From Trichomonas vaginalis G3 (Eukaryota > Parabasalia > Trichomonadida > Trichomonadidae), in NCBI RefSeq assembly GCF_026262505.1, contig NC_067208.1, positions 62,001 to 126,000 on the forward strand: a stretch of DNA of 64,000 nucleotides, written 5' to 3'. Position 1 is the stretch's first letter; the number at the start of each line of letters is the position of its first letter. The notes under the pieces were generated by a model, which saw nothing but the letters and a program-made list of their open reading frames with translations, ran no database searches and was not told the DNA's origin. The position numbers were made by a program, and so were the translations under genes. Of this stretch, positions 49,206 through 59,993 are shown one piece after another.

Positions 49206-50248
49206 AATATCGATAATAAAAAATCGATGAAATATTAAAATGAGAATAAATTAATAATGAGATTATAAATTAGAATTATTTCTCTTTTATTTAAAATAAA
49301 AACTTAGTTCTATTTAAATTCGATAAAGAAGTACGAAAAAGTTGTATTATACGTATGATGTTGCCCGATGTTTGGTAACACTATTGTAGAATATAAGCAT
49401 ATATGATAGAAAAGCAATATGCTTAATATCGAGTAATTCTAATTTTTTACGAAATTATTCAAATACATTATTTTTTAAAATGAAAAGATAAGCATACCAT
49501 TATGCAGTAGTTTGCGCACATATACTATGCTGATGAAAGTTGGTCTCTAATTCGAAACTTGAGTCTGTCAAATTGACGTTCCATCTTATTTTAATCGATA
49601 TTCAATACAAATGAATTCATATTATAATAGTATCTAGTATAACTAGGTATTCTATCACAGTATTTCTTCAATTTATTATAATATTTCAGCATTTTTTAGT
49701 TTCAATGCTGATTTGTTCCTTAGCTTGTAAACTATAGTTACTTTATATCTTCGGCTATTATCCTATTCAACTTAGACGTAAAAAAATTAAATAACGTATA
49801 AATATAATTTTAATGGTAAAAGATTAAATGTTTATTCCGTATGTAATGTGATTTGATTTGGATGGTAAGATAAGTTTCAGTATAGTTTTTGTTAATTGAT
49901 TAAGAATTGTTGAATAAAATTCTGGAACTTCGTCAATTTCTTTGATTCCTTCTTGAAGCGTTGAAATTTCTTATTGACTCTCTTTTTATAACTTTTGAAA
50001 GAAACCGTAAAAATTGTGAAACATGCTTTTTAATAAAAAACAATTTTGATGAAAACCATAAATTAATTTAAAATTGAAATAAATTTTTGAAATCTATGAT
50101 ATTGAATAAAAAAATTTATAGTGTAGATATTGATATAGATATAGATGTTAATTTTAATATGATATTTGATAAAATTGTTTTTATCAAAACATACTGATAA
50201 TAGGTTGACATGTAATATGATATTTTGCCTTGTAAATATATTTGGTCG
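49206..50248. other. AT-rich spacer right of element C
   Basis: No gene seen. Starts AATATCGATAATAAAAAATC. It does not continue the primase gene that element C cuts on its left side, so it is not simply the other half of element B. Confidence 0.55.
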
Positions 50249-50851
50249 GCAAAATAACCTAATTACTCTTATTTTGAGTTCACTTCCACCATTTCGTCTT
50301 ATGATATAGCAATGGACTTTTTGACATTACGTGCAGATGCAACGAATGCAGAAAAGCTGGCTGAAGAGTCTGATGAAACATATGAGTTCTTGACAACAAT
50401 GTTAGAAGAAGAAGAACCGCGCGCTTTGAAGTATTTCGATAAACAATGGAGAAGAACCAAAGAACATTGGATGATGTTATATCGTGGAGAAGGTGATTCC
50501 ACGAATAACATTGCGGAATCACACTTTCATCAATTAAAGCAAACATTTTTCTTGGGTAAGAAAAATGAGCGCATTGATGACATCGTCATAACTCTCATCA
50601 CTGTTGTGATTCCAAATGCGATTATTAAGGTTCAAGTCGCTAATGTTTTGAATGAAGAAAGAGCAGTAAGAATTCTTACAAGGGCAGGTAATCAGATTGT
50701 TGAGCAAAGAGCTTCAAAACACGATGAATGTTTGAAATTAATTCAACACATTTTGGAAATTGTCGAAAGCCGAAGGATTGAACCTAATGTCCTTATTCCA
50801 TCTTTGAAGGCAATATTAAATTTGGCACAAAGAAGTTTAAAGGAAGAGTAA
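50249..50851 (+). pseudogene. MULE (Mutator-like) transposase C-terminal fragment
   Basis: About 200 open codons with an ATG at 50312. STNNIAESHFHQLKQTFFLG (about residues 62-81 from that ATG) is the typical C-terminal motif of MULE transposases, where N-(I/N)-x-E-S follows the catalytic domain. The DDE catalytic part and the zinc finger are absent upstream, so this is a 5'-truncated copy. TIRs not found. MULEs are known in trichomonads. A 121-bp tandem array follows about 210 bp downstream. Confidence 0.7.
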
Positions 50852-51061
50852 GCAAGATTAGATAATTTGGACTTTTTTTAAAATTAATGAATAAACAGTA
50901 TATTTTTGAAGTGTAAGCTTATTTACCTGAAGCTATATTACTTAATATAACATTCAAAGTATTATTGCTATTTATTGGAGAACAAATTTATGTAATTTTC
51001 ACATGAAAATTGATAAATTTGTATTTCCTTATGATAATCAATTTTTGTATTTGTAGAGAGT

Positions 51062-51590
51062 CTCCCTGCATGATATCAAGACTTGGCTATAAGTCTTTAT
51101 CCATTTTTGAAAATTGTATTGTAAATTGTAAGAATTTCTGAATACTACTACTATAAAATATAATTGCTTATCTATGTATATTCTCCCTGCATGATATCAA
51201 GACTTGGCTATAAGTCTTTATCCATTTTTGAAAATTGTATTGTAAATTGTAAGAATTTCTGAATACTACTACTATAAAATATAATTGCTTATCAATGTAT
51301 ATTCTCCCTGCATGATATCAAGACTTGGCTATTAGTCTTTATCCATTTTTGAAAATTGTATTGTAAATTGTAAGAATTTCTGAATACTACTACTATAAAA
51401 TATAATTGCTTATCAATGTATATTCTCCCTGCATGATATCAAGACTTGGCTATTAGTCTTTATCCATTTTTGAAAATTGTATTGTAAATTGTAAGAATTT
51501 CTGAATACTACTACTATAAAATATAATTGCTTATCAATGTATATTCTCCCTGCATGATATCAAGACTTGGCTATAAGTCTCTATTCATTA
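51062..51590. repeat. About 121-bp tandem repeat, four copies plus partial
   Basis: Units begin CTCCCTGCATGATATCAAG at 51062, 51182 and then about every 121 bp; the fifth copy is cut short. Copies differ by one or a few bases. Each contains GACTTGGCTATAAGTC, a small imperfect hairpin. No coding potential. Confidence 0.95.
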
Positions 51591-52213
51591 TGAGTATGAC
51601 CCCATTTTTTTTACAAAAAGTGCCGAATTGCAACTTTGTCCCAATCTCCTTTTTAACATGCAATTCTTACTGTTATAGCGAAACTTGTCCGATTGTAAGC
51701 CTAAATGATAAAATTGAGATATCTGTTGTGTATTGTTATAAAGTAGTATGGTTTAATGGAGTTTGATTAAGATTTATGTTCAAAATTTCATATGACGTTA
51801 ATATCATTCATTTGCTTTATACTACGTATCCTTTATATAGCACATGAAAAATCATCATCAATTTTGACTTTAGGACTAAAATGCAATTTATTTGAGTTTG
51901 CTGATAAACTTAGATAATATGATAAGATAATCTAAGATATTATGATCGGTGTCTAATTAAATAATGTAATGAAACTTATTATATAAGGTTTAATCTTTGA
52001 TGATTCCAAGAATTAATAGCAATTGTATACAATCAATTTCAGAACGATGTGTACATACATCATTTTCGATGTTGGGATAGTGAACATTTTTATTATACTC
52101 TTTATAGATACAAGGTGATGTGATTTTTGCATCCCTGGGATGGACGATACACCCAAAATGTCACCTTTTTGGGATAACAAAATTTTATGTGTTATTAGAG
52201 TTCTGCAAACCAT
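51591..52213. other. AT-rich spacer, no gene seen
   Basis: The short open frame at 51527-51766 overlaps the repeat and has no motif. Nothing else stands out before the hairpin array. Confidence 0.55.
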
Positions 52214-53110
52214 ATGCACAATATCTATTCAGCCTGACTTCTTGTATATAGGAGTCTGGCTGAATAGATATTGTGCATGTGGCAATATAAGTAATTCCGA
52301 GATTACCATCGTGAGCTATAGTACACTACTTCTCCTTGGTCCTAGCTCAGTTCCAAGGATATCAGTGTTCAAGGATTTGGCAAGGTCCTTCTGAAGTCTC
52401 TCATTCGATGAGAGATTTCGGAAGAACCTTGCCTTAAAGTATTCCAACTCTTGTTCTCTTGTTCCTGAATAGTCAGAAAAGTTATTTGACTACTTAAGGC
52501 AGAGATTATCCGAGGTCCCTCATTTGATGAGAGGCCTCGGATAATCTCTGCCTTAAAGTTGTACACTTGTAGTCAATTAGAATGTAAGCATACACGGATA
52601 GGACAGCTTTCTTCTGAAGTCTTAGATTTGATGAGAAGCCTCAGAAGAAAACTGTCCTATCTGATAATAAAAGGAGTTTCAGAAGCTCCAGAGCTCCCTT
52701 TCGTAAGGAATGGGAGCTTTGAAGCTCCTGGTTCGAAGATGTGCTTCGCATCTTTCATCAGCATAGGACATTTACCATCTGGGACTCTGTTGATGAAGAC
52801 TCAGGAGCTCCAAAGCTCCCTTTCGTAAGGATTAGGAGCTTTGGAGCTCCTGGTTCGTAGAAGAGCTTCGCATCTTTCATCAGAAGAGGCCCAAATGGTA
52901 AATAGCCTCTGCTGATGAGCTTCAGGAGCTCCAAGGCTCCCTCTCGTAACGATTAGGAGCTTTGTAGCTCCTGAAGGTAAGGTAGGATTGCTCTGATCTC
53001 TAATCAGTAGATGCCATGCCTCATTATGGACTCTACTGACAAGAGATCAAGAGCTCCAAGGACTCCCTTTTTATCTAGTGGCATTCTTACCATTTAGTAG
53101 GATCGCTGAT
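52214..53110. repeat. Array of long unrelated hairpins
   Basis: Successive hairpins with different stems: 52214-52234 with 52258-52278 (21 bp perfect); GGCAAGGT (52379) with ACCTTGCC (52426) around CTCTCATTCGATGAGAG; 52494-52515 with 52535-52556 (22 bp perfect); 52597-52661 imperfect; then repeated GGAGCTCC-type hairpins with TTTCGTAAGG loops to about 52980; and GTAGGATC with GATCCTAC near 53100. The array is less AT-rich than its surroundings. Not a CRISPR array: there are no constant repeats with unique spacers. Confidence 0.85.
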
Positions 53111-54401
53111 CCTACTAATGAAGTGATCACTTAATGTACGTTTTGAATAAATTGAATTTTTTTACAAAAATTTAGTATTTTTTATAAACATCACATATAT
53201 ATTATAAATACGTAAATATATTCTTTAATTCAAAAAATTCAATTCGTTTTCGGGCTGGGTATCCCAGCCCCAAGTATTCAATTTTATTCAATTTTTTAAG
53301 AATTTTTGGTTGGGATGCCCAGACCAAAACAAACTTTATATTTTGATGTGTAGATACGTATGTGTACATCATTATTGCGTTATATATTATATTTTTAATG
53401 AAAAAAATCTGATTCAAAAAAATTATCACTAATTAGTTGATAATACAAAGAAAAAATATATAAATTGTATGTTTTGAGAGTATTTATCCACATTCACTCA
53501 TATGAATTTCATTAAATAGTGTCTTTTTACTCCCAAATTTATTTTGTATTATTGAAATCAAAGAAAAAAAACTTAAAAAATTTCTCGAAATTTTTATTTT
53601 TTAAAAAATTTTGGATTTTATATTAAAAACTGACACTGGGAGGACGATAGGGCTGGGATTAGAGATACCCCGCTCACTTGGGAAAAATACGGATCTATAT
53701 ACTCTTCATCACAAGTAATAAAAATTAGGGAAAAGAAAAGCAATGTCTTTTGGATCATTTTTAAAGTAAATGATTTTAAATTGATACATATATTGATGAG
53801 AAAGATATGTGAATTAAATTGCATGTGTTCAAGAGGTTAATTTACCATCAGGTCAAAAAAAAGAGATACAATTGCAAAACATGATGAATGACATGACACG
53901 GCACGATATAATGGCAAATGGTACTATTACGATACAAATTTCCTTAATTATATTTAACATCCATAGTTATATTGTTGCAACATGTGTTTAACATCATGTT
54001 GATAGGTTTTATACGTTAAAACTTCTCGAAATAACTTGATCCAGATATACTAATTTAATTATTTTGATTCAATATCAATATCAAACAAAAATTATTTTTT
54101 TAGATCAATATAAAAACCAATAACTTAGGCCAAGTGCTTGTACATGGATTGGAATAGCAATTGGCTTTGCATGATGGAATCACAATATTGTTAGGATATA
54201 GAGCTCCAAAGAATTCAAGATCTCTTAATTTAAATGGACTTGCGGATACAAATCTTTATCTTTCACAACATATTCTTGTGATTCGAAGTATTTGGTGAAA
54301 CTAAATCCATTCAAAACATCAGAATCTTCATTTGAATTCAAGGTATTCCATTGGATTCCATCATTGGAACCGACCAAGTTTGTTTCGATTCAGCACATTA
54401 T
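53111..54401. other. AT-rich spacer, no gene seen
   Basis: Contains one more hairpin, GGCTGGG with CCCAGCC near 53254-53270, and its partial echo near 53310 and 53650. No credible gene or RNA gene seen. Confidence 0.55.
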
Positions 54402-54578
54402 CATTTAAATGAGAACCTAATCTTGTTATTGCTTTTAATGAAATTATATTTTTTGGAATTTTTTTTCAAAAAGAAGAAAATATGATATTAGAATGAATAA
54501 TAAATTACTCATATATCAAGTAAAGGAATAAAGGGAAACATAACATATTTGAAGCCAATTTTACAAAATGAAATAAAG
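54402..54578. repeat. Direct repeat, copy downstream of the surface-protein gene
   Basis: Similar over about 175 bp to 56617-56790 in the same orientation (shared TTGTTATTGCTTTTAATGAA). The pair brackets the surface-protein gene, as expected if a tandem gene duplication left one 3' flank behind. Confidence 0.75.
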
Positions 54579-54640
54579 AGAATATTGATATAAATGGTAT
54601 TTTTATTTAATATAACATAACATAACATAATATAGTATAT

Positions 54641-56332
54641 TTAGTAGTATTGTTTGTAATAATCTTCTTTTGTTTCTGGTGCTACAGATTGTTGTGGAGG
54701 AGCGCCATAAACAGATGATTGTGGTTGTTGTGGAGGAACGTTGTATGATGGAGGTATGTAATTTATTTGTGGTGTTGCTTGTTGTTGCTGTTGTGGCTGT
54801 GGTTGTTGTTGTGATGGTGGAGGAGAATAGTATGATGCTGGAGCGGTGTTGGTTTGAACTGGTTTTGGTCGATCTTGTTGAACTGCTTCAACATGATGTT
54901 CTTCGTGATAGTTGTTTGATGATGATGAAGATTTACGACAGCAGAAGAAGCAAATTGCGCATATGATGCCAATCACAATAATGACAACGATAATAATAAC
55001 AACAATTGCCCATGTTGGAAGCTGACCCTTAACCAATGCGCTTCCAACAGAATCGCCTGAATTCATCTGACTGTAAGAAGAAGAATAGGAAATCTGGTAA
55101 AAATTGTATTTTGAATTCTTTCCATCAATGGCATAATTGTCATCATCTGATGATCCACTTAATTTAAATTTGATCTTGCCTGTATATTTATTACTAGAAT
55201 TGTCGTTATATGTAACGGTTATAATAGGACTAGTTTTGGACAAGTCTGAAGTTGTCGGATCGTATTCTGAAGAACCATTTACATCATAAGATGTATGATA
55301 AAGATCATCCGTATCAATATTAACTTCTCCACTTGTGAAAGCAGAAACAACGCAATATTTATAATTGTCTTTTGGATCCAATTTGTATGTAACTGTACCA
55401 GAAAGTATTGTTACATAATCACAGTATGAGGAAAATCTTGAATAGTTGTAGACAATAAAATTACAATCTGGTGATCGATACGATCGTGATAATTCAAGAG
55501 TGCAAGGTGATGAAAATCAGATAGCTCTGATATCAGATAAACCAAGAATATTAACATAATCTGATCCTGCTTTTGCAAAAGCATTAATATCTTTAGTTTT
55601 AGTGAAAACTATTAATGTATTTTTAGGGATGAAGAATTCAATTCTGTCATGAATGTAACGTATATTATATCCATATGAAAAAGTCTCATAGGAAGAATCA
55701 TCTGTTAGCTTATCAATGGTAGTTCCATATTTGTAGTAATATCTATAGTTAAAGTCAGTGTTAGAAGAACGTGCTGTCACATTATAAGTTGTGTCCACTG
55801 GATTTCCCCTAGTTTGATAAAGTAATGTAATTGTCTTACCGGAAATAAGTGCTGTAGTAGAGATTTGGTTAGTGGGTATGTCACCAGTAGATGAATAAAA
55901 AACATTGTTCATATCAGATTTTTGGACAGATACAGAAAAATCATCAGAATCGAAAATAATTAAATAATACTTTTGACCGGGAAACATAAAGTCATCATCA
56001 ATTATATATAATTTCGAAGCCGGTTGAATCCAGAATAAAAGAGATGTATATGTATTTGGGATAAGGAAAATTCAAAAATGAAGAGTTAATGAATTTAAAC
56101 CTGATATTTCATACGCTGAAGATAGGTAAGTGATCTTGTAGATTTTGCCGAATTTTTGGTCATCGATACGCATAGTTTCTGGATGATCAGAAAATACGAT
56201 GTAATAATCGGCGTCGGATTTTGGTGTAAGATCGAATTCAAGGTAAATGCTTGTGCTTGATAGGTTCATAGAATGGTAGCCTGTGGAACTTACTGTATAC
56301 GAATAAGCAATGGTGGTTAAAAGATTTAACAT
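54641..56332 (-). pseudogene. Type I surface membrane protein with two in-frame TGA codons
   Basis: One continuous 563-codon frame from ATG at 56332 to TAA at 54641, broken only by TGA at codon 87 (56072-56074) and codon 272 (55517-55519). N-terminal signal peptide MLNLLTTIAYS, a Ser/Thr/Tyr/Asp-rich extracellular part, one TM helix (WAIVVIIIVVIIVIGIICAI, about codons 440-465), then a Cys-rich boundary and a Pro/Gln-rich cytoplasmic tail ending YYKQYY. A TCATTTTTG initiator stands directly before the ATG. Either a young pseudogene, a read-through gene, or sequence errors. Family not named; it looks like a host surface protein. Confidence 0.7.
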
Positions 56333-56333
56333 T

Positions 56334-56342
56334 CAAAAATGA
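56334..56342 (-). promoter_or_regulatory. Trichomonad-type initiator TCATTTTTG
   Basis: TCA followed by pyrimidines two bases before the ATG at 56332, matching the TCA(+1)Y(T/A) initiator known from Trichomonas vaginalis. Its preservation argues for a gene that was recently active. Confidence 0.6.
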
Positions 56343-57507
56343 GTAAAACGTACTCGATTTTTTAACGATAGGTTTTATTTTTTTGAAGATAAAATTTTGA
56401 ACAAAATAATATATCATTCGAATTGTGTTATTTTCTCAAATAAATTAATTTTCCGATAAATAATGGCAGAACCAATTTAATGTATGTATATTACATTGGT
56501 ATAGAGGTGCAATTAAATTACCATTTGTTGCCGATTCGAAATTCAATTTTCTGAAATTCAAAAAATTAGAACATTTAGAAAAGTCTATATCACTTGGAAA
56601 AAACATATTAATTTGACATTTGTTTGGGATCCAACCTTGTTATTGCTTTTAATGAAATTATATTTTTTGGTTTTTTTTCGAAAAGAAGAAAATGTGACAT
56701 TCAAATAAATTATATTTGACTCATCGATCAAGTGAAGGAAAAAAAGGAAACTGAACATATTTGAAGTCAATATTTATACAAAATGAAAAGATCTCTTTCA
56801 AATATTAACCAAAAATTCAACTATTCTAAATAATCTCTTCAATAAGTTTTCAAGTATTTATTTAAAGATACTAGTTTCAATTTAAATTATTGCAAGAAAA
56901 CCAATAAGCAAGAATATGAAAAAGAACTAACAGCAAACAGAAGGAGATTCATCCATTATCATGTCTTTTGAAATTAATAAAAAAAAAGAATAATCGATAA
57001 TATTTTGATTTCAAAATCAAACTCGGTGAAACGAAATGCAAGTAAATTTAATCCAAATTAAGTGATGGAAATTTTATAAATCGACCTAAATCACAAATAG
57101 AGGTAAAAAATTAACCTTATTTCAGTCAAAAATTTAAAAAATTCCAAAATGGCAAAAATAATCTGAGCATAAAATATATTCAAATTACTCATGCATTTTC
57201 CTCAAAATTGGCTGAAAGTTTTTCTTGAATGTTCAAACAAACATTGCTCACAAGCATGCATAGAAGTTATATTCAAAATTTGGGGGCATTTGGCCTGTAT
57301 CAAGGTAGTCAGCATACCTCTTCACAAATGAAGTCTACATTTTTCCGACTTTTTGCCACCGCAAAAATTTTTTACCACCTCATTTCGTTGACTTGTTGAA
57401 ATATCTTTTGTGTTATGGTGCATTCATCTAGATAATTGTTGGAAATTTTGTGGTAGACAAAAATTTGAAAAGTGGTGGGAAAAATTTACCTGTCTTATTT
57501 TTTCAAA
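56343..57507. other. Spacer between surface protein and HSP70 genes
   Basis: AT-rich. Holds the second direct repeat copy (56617-56790). No gene seen; the two genes are divergent. Confidence 0.6.
56617..56790. repeat. Direct repeat, copy upstream of the surface-protein gene
   Basis: Partner of 54402-54578. Ends near ACATATTTGAAGTCAATAT and ACAAAATGAAA, as the other copy does. Located 5' of the gene, where a lost tandem paralogue would have ended. Confidence 0.75.
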
Positions 57508-59268
57508 ATGACTGGTGTAGGTATTGATCTTGGTACTACATTTTCAAGTATTGCATTCTTCCTCGAAAACAAAAACCAACCAGATGTTGTTGTAATTGAC
57601 GGCCAACGCTCAATTCCTTCTGTTGTTGGTTTTGTAAATGGAGAAACAATTATTGGTCAACTAGCTAAAACTCATAAAGCAGAATATGAAAACCAAGTTA
57701 TTTATGATACAAAGAGAGCCTTAGGCAAAATGTACAATGATCCTGTGATCCAAGATGATAAAAAGTCATGGCCGTTTCAAATTTCAGCAGATGAGAATGG
57801 GTACGTTCAGTATGACATTTCTGATGATGGTAAGACCATTCATAAGACTCCAGAATCAATTGCCGCCTTACTTTTGAAATTTTTAATGGGAAAATTGAAC
57901 ATGACTCAAACACAAAAGGTACAACATGCTGTCATTACTGTTCCTACCAGCTTTTCACGCATCCAGAAAGAGAAAATCCAAATTGCAGCCAAAGCCGCAG
58001 GAATTCAAGTTGTTTCCTTCCTTCCTGAATCATCTGCCGCCGCCATTGCATATGGACTTCTTAACAACACCGAGCAGAAGCTTCTCATCTTCGATTTCGG
58101 TGGCGGTACACTTGATGTCTCTGTAATCGAAATCAACAAGAATAACGAAGTCAAAGAGCTCGCTACAGCCGGCGACTCCCATCTCGGTGGTCGTAACATC
58201 GACAACAAATTGGCTGAGTACATTTTCGGGAAATTAGCGGAAAGTGGCAAGGATTACAGGAATAACAAGAAGGTATTATCTATTGTTCAAGATGCCTGTG
58301 AAAGAGCGAAGATTGCTCTATCAAACAAAGGTACAATTCGTGCAGATATTTCTTTCAATTTTAATCAAGAGAGCTACTCATATACAATCACTCGAAAGAA
58401 CTTTGAGAAGATCAACGACGACATTTTCGACAAAATTCTACCTCCAGTTGAAGAAGCCCTTCGAAAGGCAAATTTGACTAAAGATCAAATCACAGATATC
58501 CTTGCCGTCGGTGGTTCCTCTCATATCCCAATCGTTAGAGAAACTCTTTCCGACTTCTTCGACAAAGATCCACTAGATTCGGGAATAGTCACCGACGAAG
58601 CCATTGCTATTGGCGCTGCCATCTACTGCAAGACAAAGCTCAAGGAAGGAGATGCACCTCTCGATTCCGATTCAGAATTTCTCACAAAACTCTCTGAATC
58701 TAGTTCGGACGACGAAAATGACTTACCACCACCAAGACCAGCTCCGAACCCCGTCAACACTACTCCTGCCTTCGCAAAGCCTCCTCCTGCAAGACTTGGA
58801 GGACAAATCGCACTGAAAGTCGTCAACAAAGTTCCTCATACTATATATACAAGGGATGTTGATGGATACTACGATGTTATATTTAAGAAAGGCAGCGATA
58901 TGCCTGCTACAAAGAATTTGAGCTATGGAATGGCATTTACAGATAATGGAGAAAGTTTCCATGTTTTGGAAGCAGTTACAATCGAAATATTCGAAGGAAA
59001 TGATGATCCGAAGAATCCAGAGTATAACTTGATTAAGAGATACACATTCACTCTTCCTAAGGATGTCCAAGGAAAACAAGAAGCAACAAAGGAAACATAC
59101 AACATAGATGCTGCAGGAAACCTTAGTGTAAACTTCAAATTCCAGTTGAGTGGAAAGGAATACAAAGGAAACGTGGAGAAAGATGCACTGTTCCACAACG
59201 ATGAACAGTTCAGAAATATGATGCATGATGTAAATAGACTAATGAAGCAGGAAAAAATCAATTTGTAA
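57508..59268 (+). CDS. Divergent HSP70 family protein, 586 aa
   Basis: I start at the ATG at 57508 (MTGVGIDLGTTFSS), preceded by TTTTTTCAAA; upstream in-frame codons have no ATG. The nucleotide-binding domain is good: GIDLGTTFSS at 4-13, DFGGGTLDVS near 195, AVGGSSHIPIVRE near 333. A Ser/Asp then Pro-rich linker (about 384-431, SDDENDLPPPRPAPNPVN) replaces the usual inter-domain linker. The C-terminal part (432-586) is only distantly like a substrate-binding domain and lacks an EEVD end. Probably a cytosolic HSP70-like ATPase with a special role. Intact. Confidence 0.9.
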   Translation: MTGVGIDLGTTFSSIAFFLENKNQPDVVVIDGQRSIPSVVGFVNGETIIGQLAKTHKAEYENQVIYDTKRALGKMYNDPVIQDDKKSWPFQISADENGYVQYDISDDGKTIHKTPESIAALLLKFLMGKLNMTQTQKVQHAVITVPTSFSRIQKEKIQIAAKAAGIQVVSFLPESSAAAIAYGLLNNTEQKLLIFDFGGGTLDVSVIEINKNNEVKELATAGDSHLGGRNIDNKLAEYIFGKLAESGKDYRNNKKVLSIVQDACERAKIALSNKGTIRADISFNFNQESYSYTITRKNFEKINDDIFDKILPPVEEALRKANLTKDQITDILAVGGSSHIPIVRETLSDFFDKDPLDSGIVTDEAIAIGAAIYCKTKLKEGDAPLDSDSEFLTKLSESSSDDENDLPPPRPAPNPVNTTPAFAKPPPARLGGQIALKVVNKVPHTIYTRDVDGYYDVIFKKGSDMPATKNLSYGMAFTDNGESFHVLEAVTIEIFEGNDDPKNPEYNLIKRYTFTLPKDVQGKQEATKETYNIDAAGNLSVNFKFQLSGKEYKGNVEKDALFHNDEQFRNMMHDVNRLMKQEKINL

Positions 59269-59993
59269 TTTATGAGTAAAAAAATTATTTTATTAATCTA
59301 TGTATATTCATTTATATGCTCTTATATCATTATGGAGAGTATAGTAATAAAGATATATCAAACCAATTGATCTCTTCTATAAAATATTTTGATAATAACT
59401 TTTTAAATGTTTTTAAATGTATGGAAATGTGTGAATTGCTGCTTCTTATGAAGCTTATTAATATATATTGCTTGCATATAAAGTGTGTCTTTACGATATT
59501 CTCATGAGAACTAAAATTAATATAATTTATCACTGTATGAATGAATAATATTCTTCATTTGACAGTATAATGTGTGTCATGAAAGCATATATGCCCACAT
59601 TCTTCTATTATTCATAAAAGTTATCTGAATTATATCATTTTAAGGGTATTTTTGATTTACTTTATAACTTTAATCGAGATAACTGTTCGAATTATCATTT
59701 TGGAATTCTTTGTGAAGCGTGTTTAACTAAAATGAAATCAGATCTAAGCAAGGTGTTTGATCATTGGTCGTTCTTGAGATTGGAACTCGACTAGCCTATT
59801 GATTTTAGTCTTTTAAGAAGAGCGTGAAAGTGAAAAAAATATTCCCTACATCATTCTTTCTGAAATTCTCAGAGAAATATCGGATCATTTATGCTATTTA
59901 TCTGATCAAGATTGTATCTATAACCTCCAATTAATGTCATTTATTTTCAATTGACCTTGAAATAAGGCTAATTTTTTTTCAATAAAATTTTCA
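59269..59993. other. AT-rich spacer, no gene seen
   Basis: Only short AT-rich open frames. The downstream gene is preceded by TTTTTTTTCAATAAA and TTTTCAATG. Confidence 0.6.

Noticed and set aside
49206-49260. Continuation of element B on the right of element C
   Set aside because: The sequence is AT-rich spacer and does not read as primase; there is no matching 6-bp duplication.
52214-53110. CRISPR array
   Set aside because: Hairpins have different stems and there are no constant direct repeats with equal-length unique spacers.
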